The notes under the pieces: model-generated
What the model was told of the DNA's origin: nothing
Database searches by the model: none
The model's input: only the letters and a program-made list of their open reading frames with translations
In this document: in pieces, positions 33,815 to 41,707 of the stretch
Position numbering within the stretch: the stretch's first letter is position 1
Layout: each line of letters opens with the position of its first letter
Made by a program: the position numbers and the translations under genes
DNA from: Deltaproteobacteria bacterium
Lineage (GTDB): Bacteria > Myxococcota_A > Polyangia > Nannocystales > Nannocystaceae
Direction of reading: 5' to 3'
Length of the DNA: 64,000 nt
Assembly (NCBI GenBank): GCA_016709225.1
Contig: JADJEE010000012.1
Coordinates: forward strand, 1,240,001 to 1,304,000

Positions 33815-34681
33815 ATGGCCGCGGACGGCTTCCTCCAACGCGCCGCTGCGCTGCCGCGGCTCGGCCTCGGCCTCAGCACCGAGTACGGCGCCAGTCGTGC
33901 CGATGGTGCGCTCGATCCGAACGCGATGCGCCGCGAGCACCCCGAGCTCGCGCGCTTCCTCGAGGTCGGCGTCGAGATCGCCAAGGGCCTCGACGACGAC
34001 GCGCGCACGTGGGCCGAGAGCGGCGCGGCGACGACGTACCACTTCCTCGACATCAACCTCGACGATCCGGCCGACTTCGACGACGCGTGGCTCGCCGACG
34101 TGCGTGCGTGCGCCGCCACGCTGCGCCCGGCGTGGCTGTGCGGCGATGCGGGGCTGTGGCACTTCGGCGCCCGCGATCGTGGACAGATGTTGTTGTTGCC
34201 CCCGGTGCTCGAGCCCGAGGCCGTGGGGCCGATGGCCGCGGGCATCGTGCGCCTGCGCGATGCGATCGGCCTCGAGGTGCTGCCCGAGAACCCGCCGTGC
34301 ACGCACTTCGTCGGGCGCATGCACCTGCTCGAGTTCTTCGCCGCGGTCGCCGAGCAGGCCGACACCGGTCTGCTCGTCGATTGTGCGCACCTGGGTATGT
34401 TCCAGCGCATCCGCGGGCACGGCTTGCTCGACGGCTTCGACGCGCTGCCGTGGGATCGCGTGATCGAGGTCCACGTCGCGGGTGGCCGCGAGCGCAGCCA
34501 CGACGGCTACGCATGGGTCGACGACGATCACGGCCCGACGATCCTGGACGACACCTGGACGCTGCTGGACGAGGTGCTCGCGCGCGCGAGCAACCTGCGC
34601 GCGTTGGTGGTCGAGTGCGAGCGCAACCCGCTGCCCCGCGCGGCGGCGATGCTGCGCGAGGTGGGCGAGCGGTGGCGGTGA
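33815..34681 (+). CDS. Divergent DUF692 / multinuclear iron oxygenase-like (MNIO) protein, 288 aa
   Basis: TIM barrel with the motif order of DUF692 proteins (MbnB, TglH, BufB type): LGLGLSTEYG at the start, FLEVGVEIAKG where the family has xFEVHAEN, TTYHFLDINL with the conserved His, LPENPP (usual LLENP), GLLVDCAHLGMF (usual LLLDVNN), VIEVHVAGG (usual EIHLAGH), DDDHGPTILDDTWTLL (usual DTHGxxVxDxVW) and VVECERN (usual IERDxN). Most metal-ligand positions (E, D, H, D, H, E) are kept. The His of EVHAEN and the SEH His appear replaced (by Gly, and by GDAG), so iron binding may differ. Family members oxidise Cys or Asp in ribosomal peptides. No precursor peptide is visible nearby. The next gene overlaps it by GTGA. 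Confidence 0.72.
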   Translation: MAADGFLQRAAALPRLGLGLSTEYGASRADGALDPNAMRREHPELARFLEVGVEIAKGLDDDARTWAESGAATTYHFLDINLDDPADFDDAWLADVRACAATLRPAWLCGDAGLWHFGARDRGQMLLLPPVLEPEAVGPMAAGIVRLRDAIGLEVLPENPPCTHFVGRMHLLEFFAAVAEQADTGLLVDCAHLGMFQRIRGHGLLDGFDALPWDRVIEVHVAGGRERSHDGYAWVDDDHGPTILDDTWTLLDEVLARASNLRALVVECERNPLPRAAAMLREVGERWR

Positions 34682-35448
34682 TCGACCCGGAGCGGCTCGA
34701 TCCGCACCTCGTGCAGTCGAGCCTGGTCGCGATGCTGTTCGATCCGGAGCACGCCGCGAGCCTGGCGTGCGGCTGCCCCGAGATGGCGCTCTCGGTTCGC
34801 GAGCAGGCGCTGCTGCAGGCGATCGATCCGCGTGCGCTCGCGGTCGACGCGTTCCGTCGCGGCCGCGCGCTCGCGGCCCTCGTCGACGAGTATCCCGTGA
34901 CCATCGCGCTGCACGGACCGACGCGCTGCCAGGCGTTCTTCGCCAGCCCGCGCTTTCGTCGATCGATCGTCCTGCGCGAGCGCATGGCGTTGGCGTTCGG
35001 CGCGTGGATCGGCGAGCGCGAGCGCGGCATCGGTGTGCTCGAGACCGCGATGGCGACGGTACGACGCGCGACGCCACCTCGCGCCCTCGGCCTCGTCTGC
35101 GCGCCGCGCGTGCGCGCGTGCGTGCTGCCCGAGGGCACGCTGCGGTTTCACGCCGAGGCGCGTGCGCGACTGGGCCCCGACCCTGCCGCCACGATCGCCG
35201 CCGGTGCACCGAAGCTCGGCTCGCCCCCGCGACGCGGCAGCGAGCACGTCATCGTCGAAGCGAAGCCTGATGGCTCGATCGACGTTGGCACCGCCTCGGC
35301 GGCGCTGGTGCGGCTGCTGCAGTTCGCCGAGCGGGAGCGGTCGCACGCCGAGCTGGCTGCCCATGCGGTGCGGTGCGGCGCCGAGGCCGACGAGGCCGAC
35401 GCGCTGCTCGACGATCTGTGCGCGCAGGGCCTGCTCGCGGGTCGCTAA
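34678..35448 (+). CDS. Probable partner of the DUF692 protein (DUF2063-like plus winged-helix-like), 256 aa
   Basis: The GTG start at 34678 overlaps the DUF692 stop (GTGA), fixing it and implying coupling. Residues ~10-120 are helical and resemble DUF2063/BufC-type partners: SSLVAMLFDPEHAASL, RALAALVDEYPVTIALHGPTRCQAFFASPRFRRSI, LAFGAWIG. The last ~60 residues look like a small winged helix (IDVGTASAALVRLLQFAERERSHAELAAHAVRCG, ADALLDDLCAQGLLAG), as in PqqD-like or partner RRE domains. DUF692 enzymes usually act with such a partner that recruits the peptide substrate. Assignment is by context and faint similarity. The stop TAA abuts the palindromic repeat. Confidence 0.65.
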   Translation: MIDPERLDPHLVQSSLVAMLFDPEHAASLACGCPEMALSVREQALLQAIDPRALAVDAFRRGRALAALVDEYPVTIALHGPTRCQAFFASPRFRRSIVLRERMALAFGAWIGERERGIGVLETAMATVRRATPPRALGLVCAPRVRACVLPEGTLRFHAEARARLGPDPAATIAAGAPKLGSPPRRGSEHVIVEAKPDGSIDVGTASAALVRLLQFAERERSHAELAAHAVRCGAEADEADALLDDLCAQGLLAGR

Positions 35449-35613
35449 GTACCTCGACACAGCGATAGTGACGGGCCATAACACCGCCCTGACCGCGCCT
35501 CGCTGCGTTGCCGCACCTTGAAATACGCCCGGTATTCCGGCGGCACGGCGCCTTGCGGAGTCGCGGCCATGACGGCGTTCTGACCCATCACTATCGCTGT
35601 GTCGAGGTACTAG
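35449..35613. repeat. Palindromic repeat element, long copy
   Basis: About 165 bp. The two arms are near-perfect inverted copies: both ends begin GTACCTCGACACAGCGATAG, continue with a few mismatches, and meet in a central palindrome AATACGCCCGGTATT. As single-stranded DNA or RNA it would form one long hairpin. It starts directly after the TAA stop of the 34678 gene. The short copy at 22027-22093 is an internally deleted version. No ORF inside. It resembles a MITE or REP/BIME-type element; termination of transcription is a possible side role. Confidence 0.88.
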
Positions 35614-35679
35614 CGGCCGCATGGCCACGCCGGCGTGGGCTGCAACGTCGCCCCGCGCTGGGCCGACGTGGGTGCCCGC

Positions 35680-36771
35680 ATGCGATCCATCCGACGCACC
35701 TTCCTCTCGCTTGTCCTCCCCGCCATCGGCCTCGGGGCGTGCGAAGTCACCGAGTCGAACCCGTACTTGCAAAACGGCGACGACGAGACCGGTGCCGCGG
35801 CCGACTCCGCCGGCGAGTCCGGCAGCGGCACCACCGGAGACCCCACGACCGGCGATGCGCCGACGACCGGCACCGACCCGACCGACGCTGACCCGACCAC
35901 GGGTGACGACGGGCCGTGCTCGGGCGCCTGCATCCCCGAGCCCGCCGCACCCGATGGCTGGCAAGGTCCCGTCCGCCTGGCGACCGGCGAAGGTGACGAA
36001 GCACCGACGTGCAGCGGTGCGTGGCGCGACGTGCAGGCGCTCGCCTACGACGGCATCGAGGGCGCGCCAGCCGAGTGCAGCTGCAGCTGCGATGCGTCCG
36101 CGGTGCAGTGCCCGACCGAATTGACGTTGGAGCAGCGCGCCGACACCCCCGGCGATTGTCACGATTCGACGCTCATCCACACGGTCACCGTCGAGCCAGG
36201 CTGCAACCTCATCAGCAGGTACGAATCGACGGTCTGGCTCCTTCGTACACCCGAGCCAGAGGGCGGATGCGTCCCGGTCGAGGGCTCCGCCGTCCCCGAA
36301 CCTGAATTCGGACGATCCCATGCATTGTGCGGGCCCAGCGAGGGCGCCACCGGCAGCTGCGACGAGGGCACGACGTGCCACGCTGCGCCCCCGGAGGATG
36401 ACGCGCCGATCTGCATCTGGCAGGCCGGCGACCTCACCTGCCCTCCAGGCGGCTACAGCGCTCGACATCGCTTCGACACCACGTACTCGGATGGCCGCGG
36501 CTGCACCGAGTGCACCTGCGGACCACTCGCTGCGAGCTGTGAGGTCGGGAGTCTGGTCGGGTACCCCTACTCCACTGCATGCGGCAGTTCCGTGGTGCAG
36601 CTCGACCTCAACGAAGAAGGGTGTGTCCCGGCGCCCGGCGGCATCGGCAGCGTGGACTACCCCGTCGGATCGATCCCCAACCTCGTGGGGGGCAGCTGCG
36701 ATCCCACCGCGTCGGTGCCGACCGGTGAGCTCGAGGTCACCGGCCACATCACCGTTTGCTGCCTCGAGTAG
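35680..36771 (+). CDS. Cys-rich secreted lipoprotein, 363 aa
   Basis: ATG 35680 starts a signal peptide (RRTFLSLVLPAIGLGAC) with a lipobox Cys. A Thr/Gly/Asp linker (GTTGDPTTGDAPTTGTDPT) leads into a long Cys-rich region with repeated pairs (CSGACIPEP, AECSCSCDAS, GCTECTCGPLAASCE, CGPSEGATGSCDEGTTC). The C-terminus ends CCLE. This is the standard architecture of myxobacterial surface lipoproteins. No catalytic motif. It begins 66 bp after the palindromic repeat; whether the upstream operon reads through is unclear. Confidence 0.85.
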   Translation: MRSIRRTFLSLVLPAIGLGACEVTESNPYLQNGDDETGAAADSAGESGSGTTGDPTTGDAPTTGTDPTDADPTTGDDGPCSGACIPEPAAPDGWQGPVRLATGEGDEAPTCSGAWRDVQALAYDGIEGAPAECSCSCDASAVQCPTELTLEQRADTPGDCHDSTLIHTVTVEPGCNLISRYESTVWLLRTPEPEGGCVPVEGSAVPEPEFGRSHALCGPSEGATGSCDEGTTCHAAPPEDDAPICIWQAGDLTCPPGGYSARHRFDTTYSDGRGCTECTCGPLAASCEVGSLVGYPYSTACGSSVVQLDLNEEGCVPAPGGIGSVDYPVGSIPNLVGGSCDPTASVPTGELEVTGHITVCCLE

Positions 36772-36835
36772 CCCGCACGCGCGACGCGAGCGATGGACAC
36801 GCGGCGATCCGAGCGATCGACCGCGTGTTCGCGCG

Positions 36836-37363
36836 TCAGCTCGGCTGCTGCGTGACCACCAACTTCGAAAGATCGTAGCCCTGCCCGCGCAGCCGCTCGA
36901 GGATCGCGTCGTAGGTCGCCTGCGGCAGCACCGGCTCGCGCGACAGGATCCACAGGTACTCGCGGCTGGGGTGCCCGACCACCGCGTATTCGTAGTCGTC
37001 GCCCAGATCGATGATCCAGTAGTCGCCCCAGAACGGCCCGAAGAAGCTCACCTCGAGCTTGGCGTTGCTGGTGGTGTCGACCACCCGCGCGCGACCGACC
37101 GCCTCATCGAGCTTGCCGTCCAACGAGCCCTTGCGGCAGCGGTTGCGCACGACGATCTCGCCATCGTCGCCGGGCGAGTAGTTCGCGGTGGTGGCAGTGC
37201 AGCCGCGCTGGAAGCGTTGCGGATAGCTGGCGATCTCGTACCAGGTGCCGAGGTAACGCTGCAGCTCGACGTGCTCGACCGTGCGCAGCGGCGGGCCGTC
37301 GACCTTGCGGGTGCCACAGGCAACGGCCGCGAGTGCCGCGAGGAGCAACACGGTGCGTCGCAT
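36836..37363 (-). CDS. blc: Bacterial lipocalin (Blc-like lipoprotein), 175 aa
   Basis: A signal peptide ends LAALAAVACGTR, a lipobox. The lipocalin signature 1 is LQRYLGTWYEIASYPQRFQRGC (GxW). The Blc-typical middle is VRNRCRKGSLDGKLDEAVGRARVVD, then LEVSFFGPFWGDYWIIDLGDDYEYAVVGHPSREYLWILSREP, which matches E. coli Blc (YxYALVSGPNRDYLWLLSRTP). Length is exact for the family. It anchors in the outer membrane and binds fatty acids or lysophospholipids. It lies alone between the 36771 lipoprotein and the SprT gene. Confidence 0.93.
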   Translation of the reverse strand: MRRTVLLLAALAAVACGTRKVDGPPLRTVEHVELQRYLGTWYEIASYPQRFQRGCTATTANYSPGDDGEIVVRNRCRKGSLDGKLDEAVGRARVVDTTSNAKLEVSFFGPFWGDYWIIDLGDDYEYAVVGHPSREYLWILSREPVLPQATYDAILERLRGQGYDLSKLVVTQQPS

Positions 37364-37421
37364 GCCCGGAGTCTGCGGCAGAATCCGGCGGCGTCCAGTC
37401 GGCGACCGCGCTGGTCGCCGC

Positions 37422-38540
37422 CTACCGCCCCGGCTTGAGCGCCTTGGGCGTCGAGGTGCTCGACGTGGTCCCGACCGGCCGCGACAGCACGATCGACCGG
37501 CCCGCCGACTCGCCCTCGGCGTAGCCGCTGCGATGGGCGCTGCCGCGCGAGCTGATGTTGACGATCCGCGGATGCCGTCGGCGGTAGTACGAGTCGACGT
37601 CGGCATCGCCGACCCATACCAGGCCCTCCTGCTCGGCACCGGCTCGCTGGGCGCGGAGCTTCTTGTCGAGCCCGCGCACCGCACCGGTGAGGAAGTTCCG
37701 GCGATCGCGGTCCGACCGCAGCTTCGCAGTACGCTTGTGCTCCCGCCACAGCCGCTCGATCGTACGCAGCACGAACGCGTGCACGTACTCGGCCATCGCG
37801 AGGTTCTCGGGCCGCCCGCACACCTCGAGCACCGAGCCGCGCTTGGCCTCGAGCGGTCGGTACGCGCCGACCCAGATCACCTGGACGAAGAAGTGCTCGC
37901 TCAACAGCATCGCGAGCGCGCGCTCGTGCGACTGCACGCGCCCGGTCGGGTCGCCGAGCCACAGATGACCGCAGGGTTCTTCGTCGGACGACGGCGCGCG
38001 CTGCAGCTCGAGGTTGTACTTGAGCATGATGCGCTGGGCCGTGGCCGCAGCGAGCTCCGCCTCGTGCTGGTTGGAGCTCTCGGCCAACGCCAGCAGCTTC
38101 TGCACCCGCGCGACGATGCGCAGGCGCTCCGAGGTCTCGCCCGACGCTGCGCCGTCGACGGCGGCATCGCCCGCGGCCCCTCGCGCACGCGCATCGATGC
38201 CGCGCAGCCGGCAGACCTCCTGGAAGCGAGCGCCGTGGGCGGTCGCGTCACCGCCCAGGACTTCGTCGACGTACTGGTGCGCCGCTTCGTGCTTGAGCAC
38301 CTCGATGGTCTCACCCCACGGGCCGTGCATCGCAAGCTCGCGCGAGATCGCAATCGTCCGATGCTCGGCATGCCACGCGCCGAGCAGGCTCGCGGTGTCG
38401 ACCAGCTCGAAGGTCGGCGGCCGCATGCGCTCGCCGAACAACGCCCAGTTGATCGCGTGCCATTCTCGCACGAGCTCGTGCAGCACCAACGACTCCAACC
38501 ACCCCTCGACCGGCGCCGTGGTGTGACGTTCGCGCGTCAT
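37422..38540 (-). CDS. SprT-like / DUF2786 protein, 372 aa
   Basis: The N-terminal ~120 residues are SprT-like: ELVREWHAINWALFGERMRPPTFELVDT, then RTIAISRELAMHGPWGETIEVLKHEAAHQYVDEVLGGD with zinc-site HEAAH at 84-88. From about residue 140 comes DUF2786: VARVQKLLALAESSNQHEAELAAATAQRIMLKYNLEL, then HERALAMLLSEHFFVQVIWV and CGRPENLAMAEYVHAFVLRTIERLW. The C-terminus is low complexity (SSTSTPKALKPGR). The start at ATG 38540 is used; GTG 38546 is in frame. SprT folds can be DNA-protein-crosslink proteases; the role here is unknown. A damaged copy of its 5' end lies at 41708-41852. Confidence 0.88.
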   Translation of the reverse strand: MTRERHTTAPVEGWLESLVLHELVREWHAINWALFGERMRPPTFELVDTASLLGAWHAEHRTIAISRELAMHGPWGETIEVLKHEAAHQYVDEVLGGDATAHGARFQEVCRLRGIDARARGAAGDAAVDGAASGETSERLRIVARVQKLLALAESSNQHEAELAAATAQRIMLKYNLELQRAPSSDEEPCGHLWLGDPTGRVQSHERALAMLLSEHFFVQVIWVGAYRPLEAKRGSVLEVCGRPENLAMAEYVHAFVLRTIERLWREHKRTAKLRSDRDRRNFLTGAVRGLDKKLRAQRAGAEQEGLVWVGDADVDSYYRRRHPRIVNISSRGSAHRSGYAEGESAGRSIVLSRPVGTTSSTSTPKALKPGR

Positions 38541-38848
38541 GACCACCGACAGCCTCGACCGAGCGCGGCCACGCGGTCAAGCCCGGTCATCACTTCGTTG
38601 GCGGCCAGCGACGCGAACGCGTCCGCATCCCAGCGATCGCGGGCACGCCGGCGAGCCCATCGCGGGCATTGGCCATGTCCGCAGCCCGGCCGATGACAAT
38701 CCCGTGACGCCGCGCTTCTGTCGGCGATCGAGGCGTGTCCGCGGGTTTCTCGTTTGCGCCTGCCGATGGCTCTGGCACGATGCAGCGCATGAGTGCGGGT
38801 CTCGACGAGGCGGCGCGGGCCCAGAACTGCAGCTGCGAGTAAGCTCCC
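38541..38848. other. Intergenic region, 308 bp
   Basis: The first ~50 bp (to about 38590) are duplicated at 41803-41852 together with the 5' end of the SprT/DUF2786 gene. The rest shows no hairpin, clear promoter or convincing ORF. It separates the divergent SprT gene and the 38849 gene, so both promoters are expected here. Confidence 0.6.
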
Positions 38849-39565
38849 ATGCAACGCGACCCGGAGGAGCCGTTCCGTATCGCGTGGGACGGTGGTTGCT
38901 GCTGCGCGGGCTACCTCGGCCGCAACAGCTGGCGATGTCGGTTGTCGACGGGTGTCGTGTCCGAGGCATCGACAGCGATCGATGCCACGACGCTTCTGCT
39001 GAACGATGTCTTCGCAGGAATCCTCGCAGGCGAGGAAGTCCGACGGCGTGCGCCCATATCCGTTCGCGTCGGGTCGGTGTGCGAGTTCGAGCTGTTTCGT
39101 GATGCGCGAATGACCAACGGCTGGAGGTTCAGCAGTGTACACAGCCGGGGAGACATTGGAGACCACTCGCGGCTGGCTGCCTGGCTCGAGGCGATCGCGC
39201 GGCGGAACGTGGACAGGCTATGGGCGCGAGAGGAGAAGCGTCCGGAGTGCGCGCCGCTGGGTGACGAGTTCTCGTTCGGCGCGTTCCAAGCCGACACCGA
39301 TCCAGCGGAGCGATGCAAGAGACTCGAGTCGATACTCTCTGCGCGGCTGCTCGATCATCCGTCTCCCGAGGCGGTCCTCGAGGTGGCGGTTGCCGACCTT
39401 CGAGCCCTCGGACATGACCTGTGGAGCTGGGATCCGGACCGGGTGTGGGGACCGGACTACGTCACTCGAAGGGTGGGAGCCGGCATGATGTTGTCGCTCT
39501 GCGGCGCGGGCGACGACGACGACGCAACACTGCGCATCGCGGTCGAGTTCAGCCTGCCGCGCTAG
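38849..39565 (+). CDS. Hypothetical protein, 238 aa
   Basis: Not recognised. Starts MQRDPEEPFRIAWDGGCCCAGYLGRN; a Cys triplet (GGCCCAG) near the N-terminus could bind metal or be chance. Then mixed alpha/beta sequence (SVRVGSVCEFELFRDARMTNGWRF, LAAWLEAIARRNVDRLWAREEKR, FGAFQADTDPAERCKRLESILSARLLD, VLEVAVADLRALGHDLWSW) and a beta-like end (LRIAVEFSLPR). No signal peptide. The DNA is slightly less GC-rich and uses more A/T-ending codons than neighbours, which with nearby gene debris suggests an acquired or decaying locus. It overlaps the small minus-strand ORF at 39562 by 4 bp. Confidence 0.6.
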   Translation: MQRDPEEPFRIAWDGGCCCAGYLGRNSWRCRLSTGVVSEASTAIDATTLLLNDVFAGILAGEEVRRRAPISVRVGSVCEFELFRDARMTNGWRFSSVHSRGDIGDHSRLAAWLEAIARRNVDRLWAREEKRPECAPLGDEFSFGAFQADTDPAERCKRLESILSARLLDHPSPEAVLEVAVADLRALGHDLWSWDPDRVWGPDYVTRRVGAGMMLSLCGAGDDDDATLRIAVEFSLPR

Positions 39566-39765
39566 CGCCAGCTCCTTGTTGTCATCGCCCGCCGGAAGTC
39601 TCCGGGGCCGCATTTCTCCAGCGGCCCCACTCGGGCCGTTCGTGCACCGCCACGCCCTCGCCACCGAGGGGGCGTTCGCGCGGGCACCGCAACCATCACG
39701 CCCGCAACCATCACGCCCGCAACCATCACGCCCGCCAACAACGCCCCACCGATTCGACCCACCAT
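39562..39765 (-). CDS. Possible small secreted peptide with AGVMV repeats, 67 aa
   Basis: ATG 39765 is preceded by GGGAGGTGGTC, a near-ideal ribosome site. The N-terminus MVGRIGGALLAGVMVAGVMVAGVMV is a signal-like hydrophobic stretch containing three AGVMV units, produced by three 15-bp tandem repeats at 39689-39733. The remaining ~40 residues are basic (TPPRWRGRGG, GPLEKCGPGDFRRAMTTRSWR). Its reality rests on the ribosome site and the hydrophobic core; composition of the tail is shadow-like. Confidence 0.4.
   Translation of the reverse strand: MVGRIGGALLAGVMVAGVMVAGVMVAVPARTPPRWRGRGGARTARVGPLEKCGPGDFRRAMTTRSWR
39689..39733. repeat. Three 15-bp tandem repeats (GCAACCATCACGCCC)
   Basis: Three perfect head-to-tail 15-bp units. 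On the minus strand each encodes AGVMV within the candidate secreted peptide. Such in-frame repeats can change number by slippage without breaking the frame. Confidence 0.85.
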
Positions 39766-39845
39766 GACCACCTCCCGTCTACGGCGTCGACCGAAGCACT
39801 GTGGCGGCGACTCTGCCATCGGGGAGGGACCAACTCCGCGGGGGC

Positions 39846-40754
39846 TCAGGGCATGCACACCAGCACGTTTCCGCCCGGCGCGATCGGGCCGAGATCCACG
39901 CACCCCATGCCCGTCGGGCACGGATCGCCGTTGTCGCACTCGAGCACGCACATGCCGTCCATGCAGGCCGCCCGCGTCCCCGTCTCCGCGAACTCGGGGC
40001 ACGGATGGAACTCGTCGCACGCAACCGTGCACATGCCACCGCCGTTCTCGAACAGCGGCGGCGCAGCGCAGTACGGCGTCGGCTCGCCGCAGTCCGCTTG
40101 CGCATCACAGCTCGCGTAATCGCTGCACGCACCGCAGTCGATCGGGCAATCCCCGCAGCCTTCGCCCAGGGCACAGACCGCGTCGCCGCACACGTCGGGC
40201 GGGGGTTCGTAGCCAGGGCAATCGATCGCGCGGTTCTGCGAGAGCCGACACCGCGGCTCGATGCGACAGCCCACCTGCGAAGGATCGGCGCGCACCACCA
40301 CGATCTCCACCGGCCAGTCGTCGTTGATGCACTCGGCCGAGCGTGCGGTGTCCATCCGGACGTCGACGCACATCGCAGCGCCGGGCGGCAGCACGCCGCC
40401 CGGATCGCACGGCAGCATCTCGGTCTCGGTCGTCCGGCCCGCCGCGTCCGTGCCGATCTCCGTCGCCGCGCACTCGACCTGCAGGCCATTCGCGATCGGA
40501 TCCGCATCCGCGAGACACGACGTGACACAGAACTGATCGTCGGCGATCTCGCCGGCACCACACGCGTAGGCGACCGGCGGCGGCAGGTGGGTGACGATGC
40601 CATCGGAGCCCGACGTCCCGCTGTCCGGCGCTTCGGTGTCGCCGCCCGAGCCGTCCGCGCCGTCCTCGGCCGCGCAGCCCTGGGTGAAGGACAGCAGCAC
40701 GCCCAACGACCATGCGGCCCGATGAGCACTCGAACGGGAGAATGGACGGATCAC
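39846..40754 (-). CDS. Cys-rich secreted lipoprotein, 302 aa
   Basis: The signal peptide ends LLSFTQGCAAEDGADG, a probable lipobox, then an acidic Gly/Ser/Thr linker. The mature part has about 30 Cys, including CGDAVCALGEGCGDCPIDCGAC, a module seen in many myxobacterial secreted proteins, and later YCAAPPLFENGGGMCTVACDEFHPCPEF and CMDGMCVLECDNGDPCP. These resemble EGF/disulfide-knot spacing. Probably surface-exposed; function unknown. Confidence 0.85.
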   Translation of the reverse strand: MIRPFSRSSAHRAAWSLGVLLSFTQGCAAEDGADGSGGDTEAPDSGTSGSDGIVTHLPPPVAYACGAGEIADDQFCVTSCLADADPIANGLQVECAATEIGTDAAGRTTETEMLPCDPGGVLPPGAAMCVDVRMDTARSAECINDDWPVEIVVVRADPSQVGCRIEPRCRLSQNRAIDCPGYEPPPDVCGDAVCALGEGCGDCPIDCGACSDYASCDAQADCGEPTPYCAAPPLFENGGGMCTVACDEFHPCPEFAETGTRAACMDGMCVLECDNGDPCPTGMGCVDLGPIAPGGNVLVCMP

Positions 40755-40824
40755 GCCGAGGAGGTGCGGCTCGGTGGGATTTCGATCCCTGTCGCCGACG
40801 ATTCGTCAGCCCGCCACCTCCCGC

Positions 40825-41151
40825 ATGCTCTACTGGCCTCGCATGCTCGTGGTGCTCGAGCCCGCGGTCACCACGACCCGCACGCCGTCCGGCACCGCCG
40901 GGTGGATGTGGCTCGCCCTGATCGCGCTCGGTGTCCTGACGTTGATCATCGGCTCGTACCGCCGCACGCGGAAGACGGGCGGCCGCACGATTCCCCGCAC
41001 GCACCGCGGCGGTGTCGGCAACGCGCTGCAGGATCTGTCGTCGATGCTGATGCCGAACCACCCGGACGTCGCGGTGATCGCGTGCGTCGACGAGGAGGGC
41101 GAGCACGACGATCGCGGCGACGGCCGGAATCCCGATCCACCACCACGCTGA
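40825..41151 (+). CDS. Possible small membrane protein, 108 aa
   Basis: From ATG 40825 (or 40843) the frame contains one transmembrane helix (WMWLALIALGVLTLIIGSY) followed by a basic cytoplasmic-type stretch (RRTRKTGGRTIPRTHRGG) and an acidic tail (CVDEEGEHDDRGDG). No good ribosome site. The hydrophobic helix makes it more than a shadow, but evidence is modest. It lies just before 18-bp tandem repeats and gene debris. Confidence 0.5.
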   Translation: MLYWPRMLVVLEPAVTTTRTPSGTAGWMWLALIALGVLTLIIGSYRRTRKTGGRTIPRTHRGGVGNALQDLSSMLMPNHPDVAVIACVDEEGEHDDRGDGRNPDPPPR

Positions 41152-41155
41152 GGCA

Positions 41156-41207
41156 CCACCTCAACGCTTCGCGCCACCTCAACGCTTCGCGCCACCTCAA
41201 CGCTTCG
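41156..41207. repeat. 18-bp tandem repeat, about 2.9 units (CCACCTCAACGCTTCGCG)
   Basis: Three head-to-tail copies, the last cut after 16 bases. They sit at the 3' end of the minus-strand pseudogene fragment (41207-41591). The final CGCTTCGTGAATT merges with that fragment's last codons. Confidence 0.85.
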
Positions 41208-41591
41208 TGAATTGGGGCAGCTCCGCGTCGAACGCCATGCACTCGCTGCGGTCCCCGACCGCCCATACCCAGGGATCGCCTTCGCGTACACCTCGTTCAG
41301 CGCCCGCCAGATCACATAGCCCTCGGTATCGAAGCACTCCTCGAGCACGAGGTCGCCGTAGGCCAGATCGCCCTCGCCGTCGATCGACGTGATCGTGTCC
41401 TTGCCCACACCCGCGCCGTCGGCGTTCCACTGCAGCTCGAGCGTCATGCGCTCGCGCTCGGGGCCGCTCCATACCTGCGCCTGGAACTTGCTCACCAGCG
41501 AGAACACGAACTCGCCCGCGCCGTCGGCGTTGCGGAGGAAGCTGTACTCGTCGGCACTGAAGTACTCCTTGATCGGCTCGTCCTGGATCAC
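41207..41591 (-). pseudogene. Broken hypothetical gene fragment
   Basis: The minus frame from 41591 reads as real protein (IQDEPIKEYFSADEYSFLRN, GAGEFVFSLVSKFQAQVWSGPERERMTLELQWNADG, LAYGDLVLEECFDTEGYVIWRALNEVYAKAIPGYG). Near 41265-41275 it shifts frame; the protein pattern resumes as VGDRSECMAFDAELPQFTKR and ends at 41207. No start codon or upstream part is intact; the 5' side runs into a damaged SprT-gene piece. Family not recognised. Confidence 0.6.
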
Positions 41592-41707
41592 CCACCGTCT
41601 GCCGACGATGCGGTGGAGCGCTGCGCATCGTCGCCGCGATCACCGACGCCCAAGAGATCGCTCGGCTGCTCCACGGCGCCAGGCCACCGCGTCGTTCGCC
41701 ACCGGCC

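Noticed and set aside
38590..38850. Minus-strand ORF of 86 codons divergent from the 38849 gene
   Set aside because: No ribosome site, no domain or hydrophobic segment, and it starts on top of the plus-strand start codon.
39689..39733. CRISPR-like short repeats
   Set aside because: Units are 15 bp with no spacers, so simple tandem repeats; the same holds for 41156-41207 and 54823-54867.
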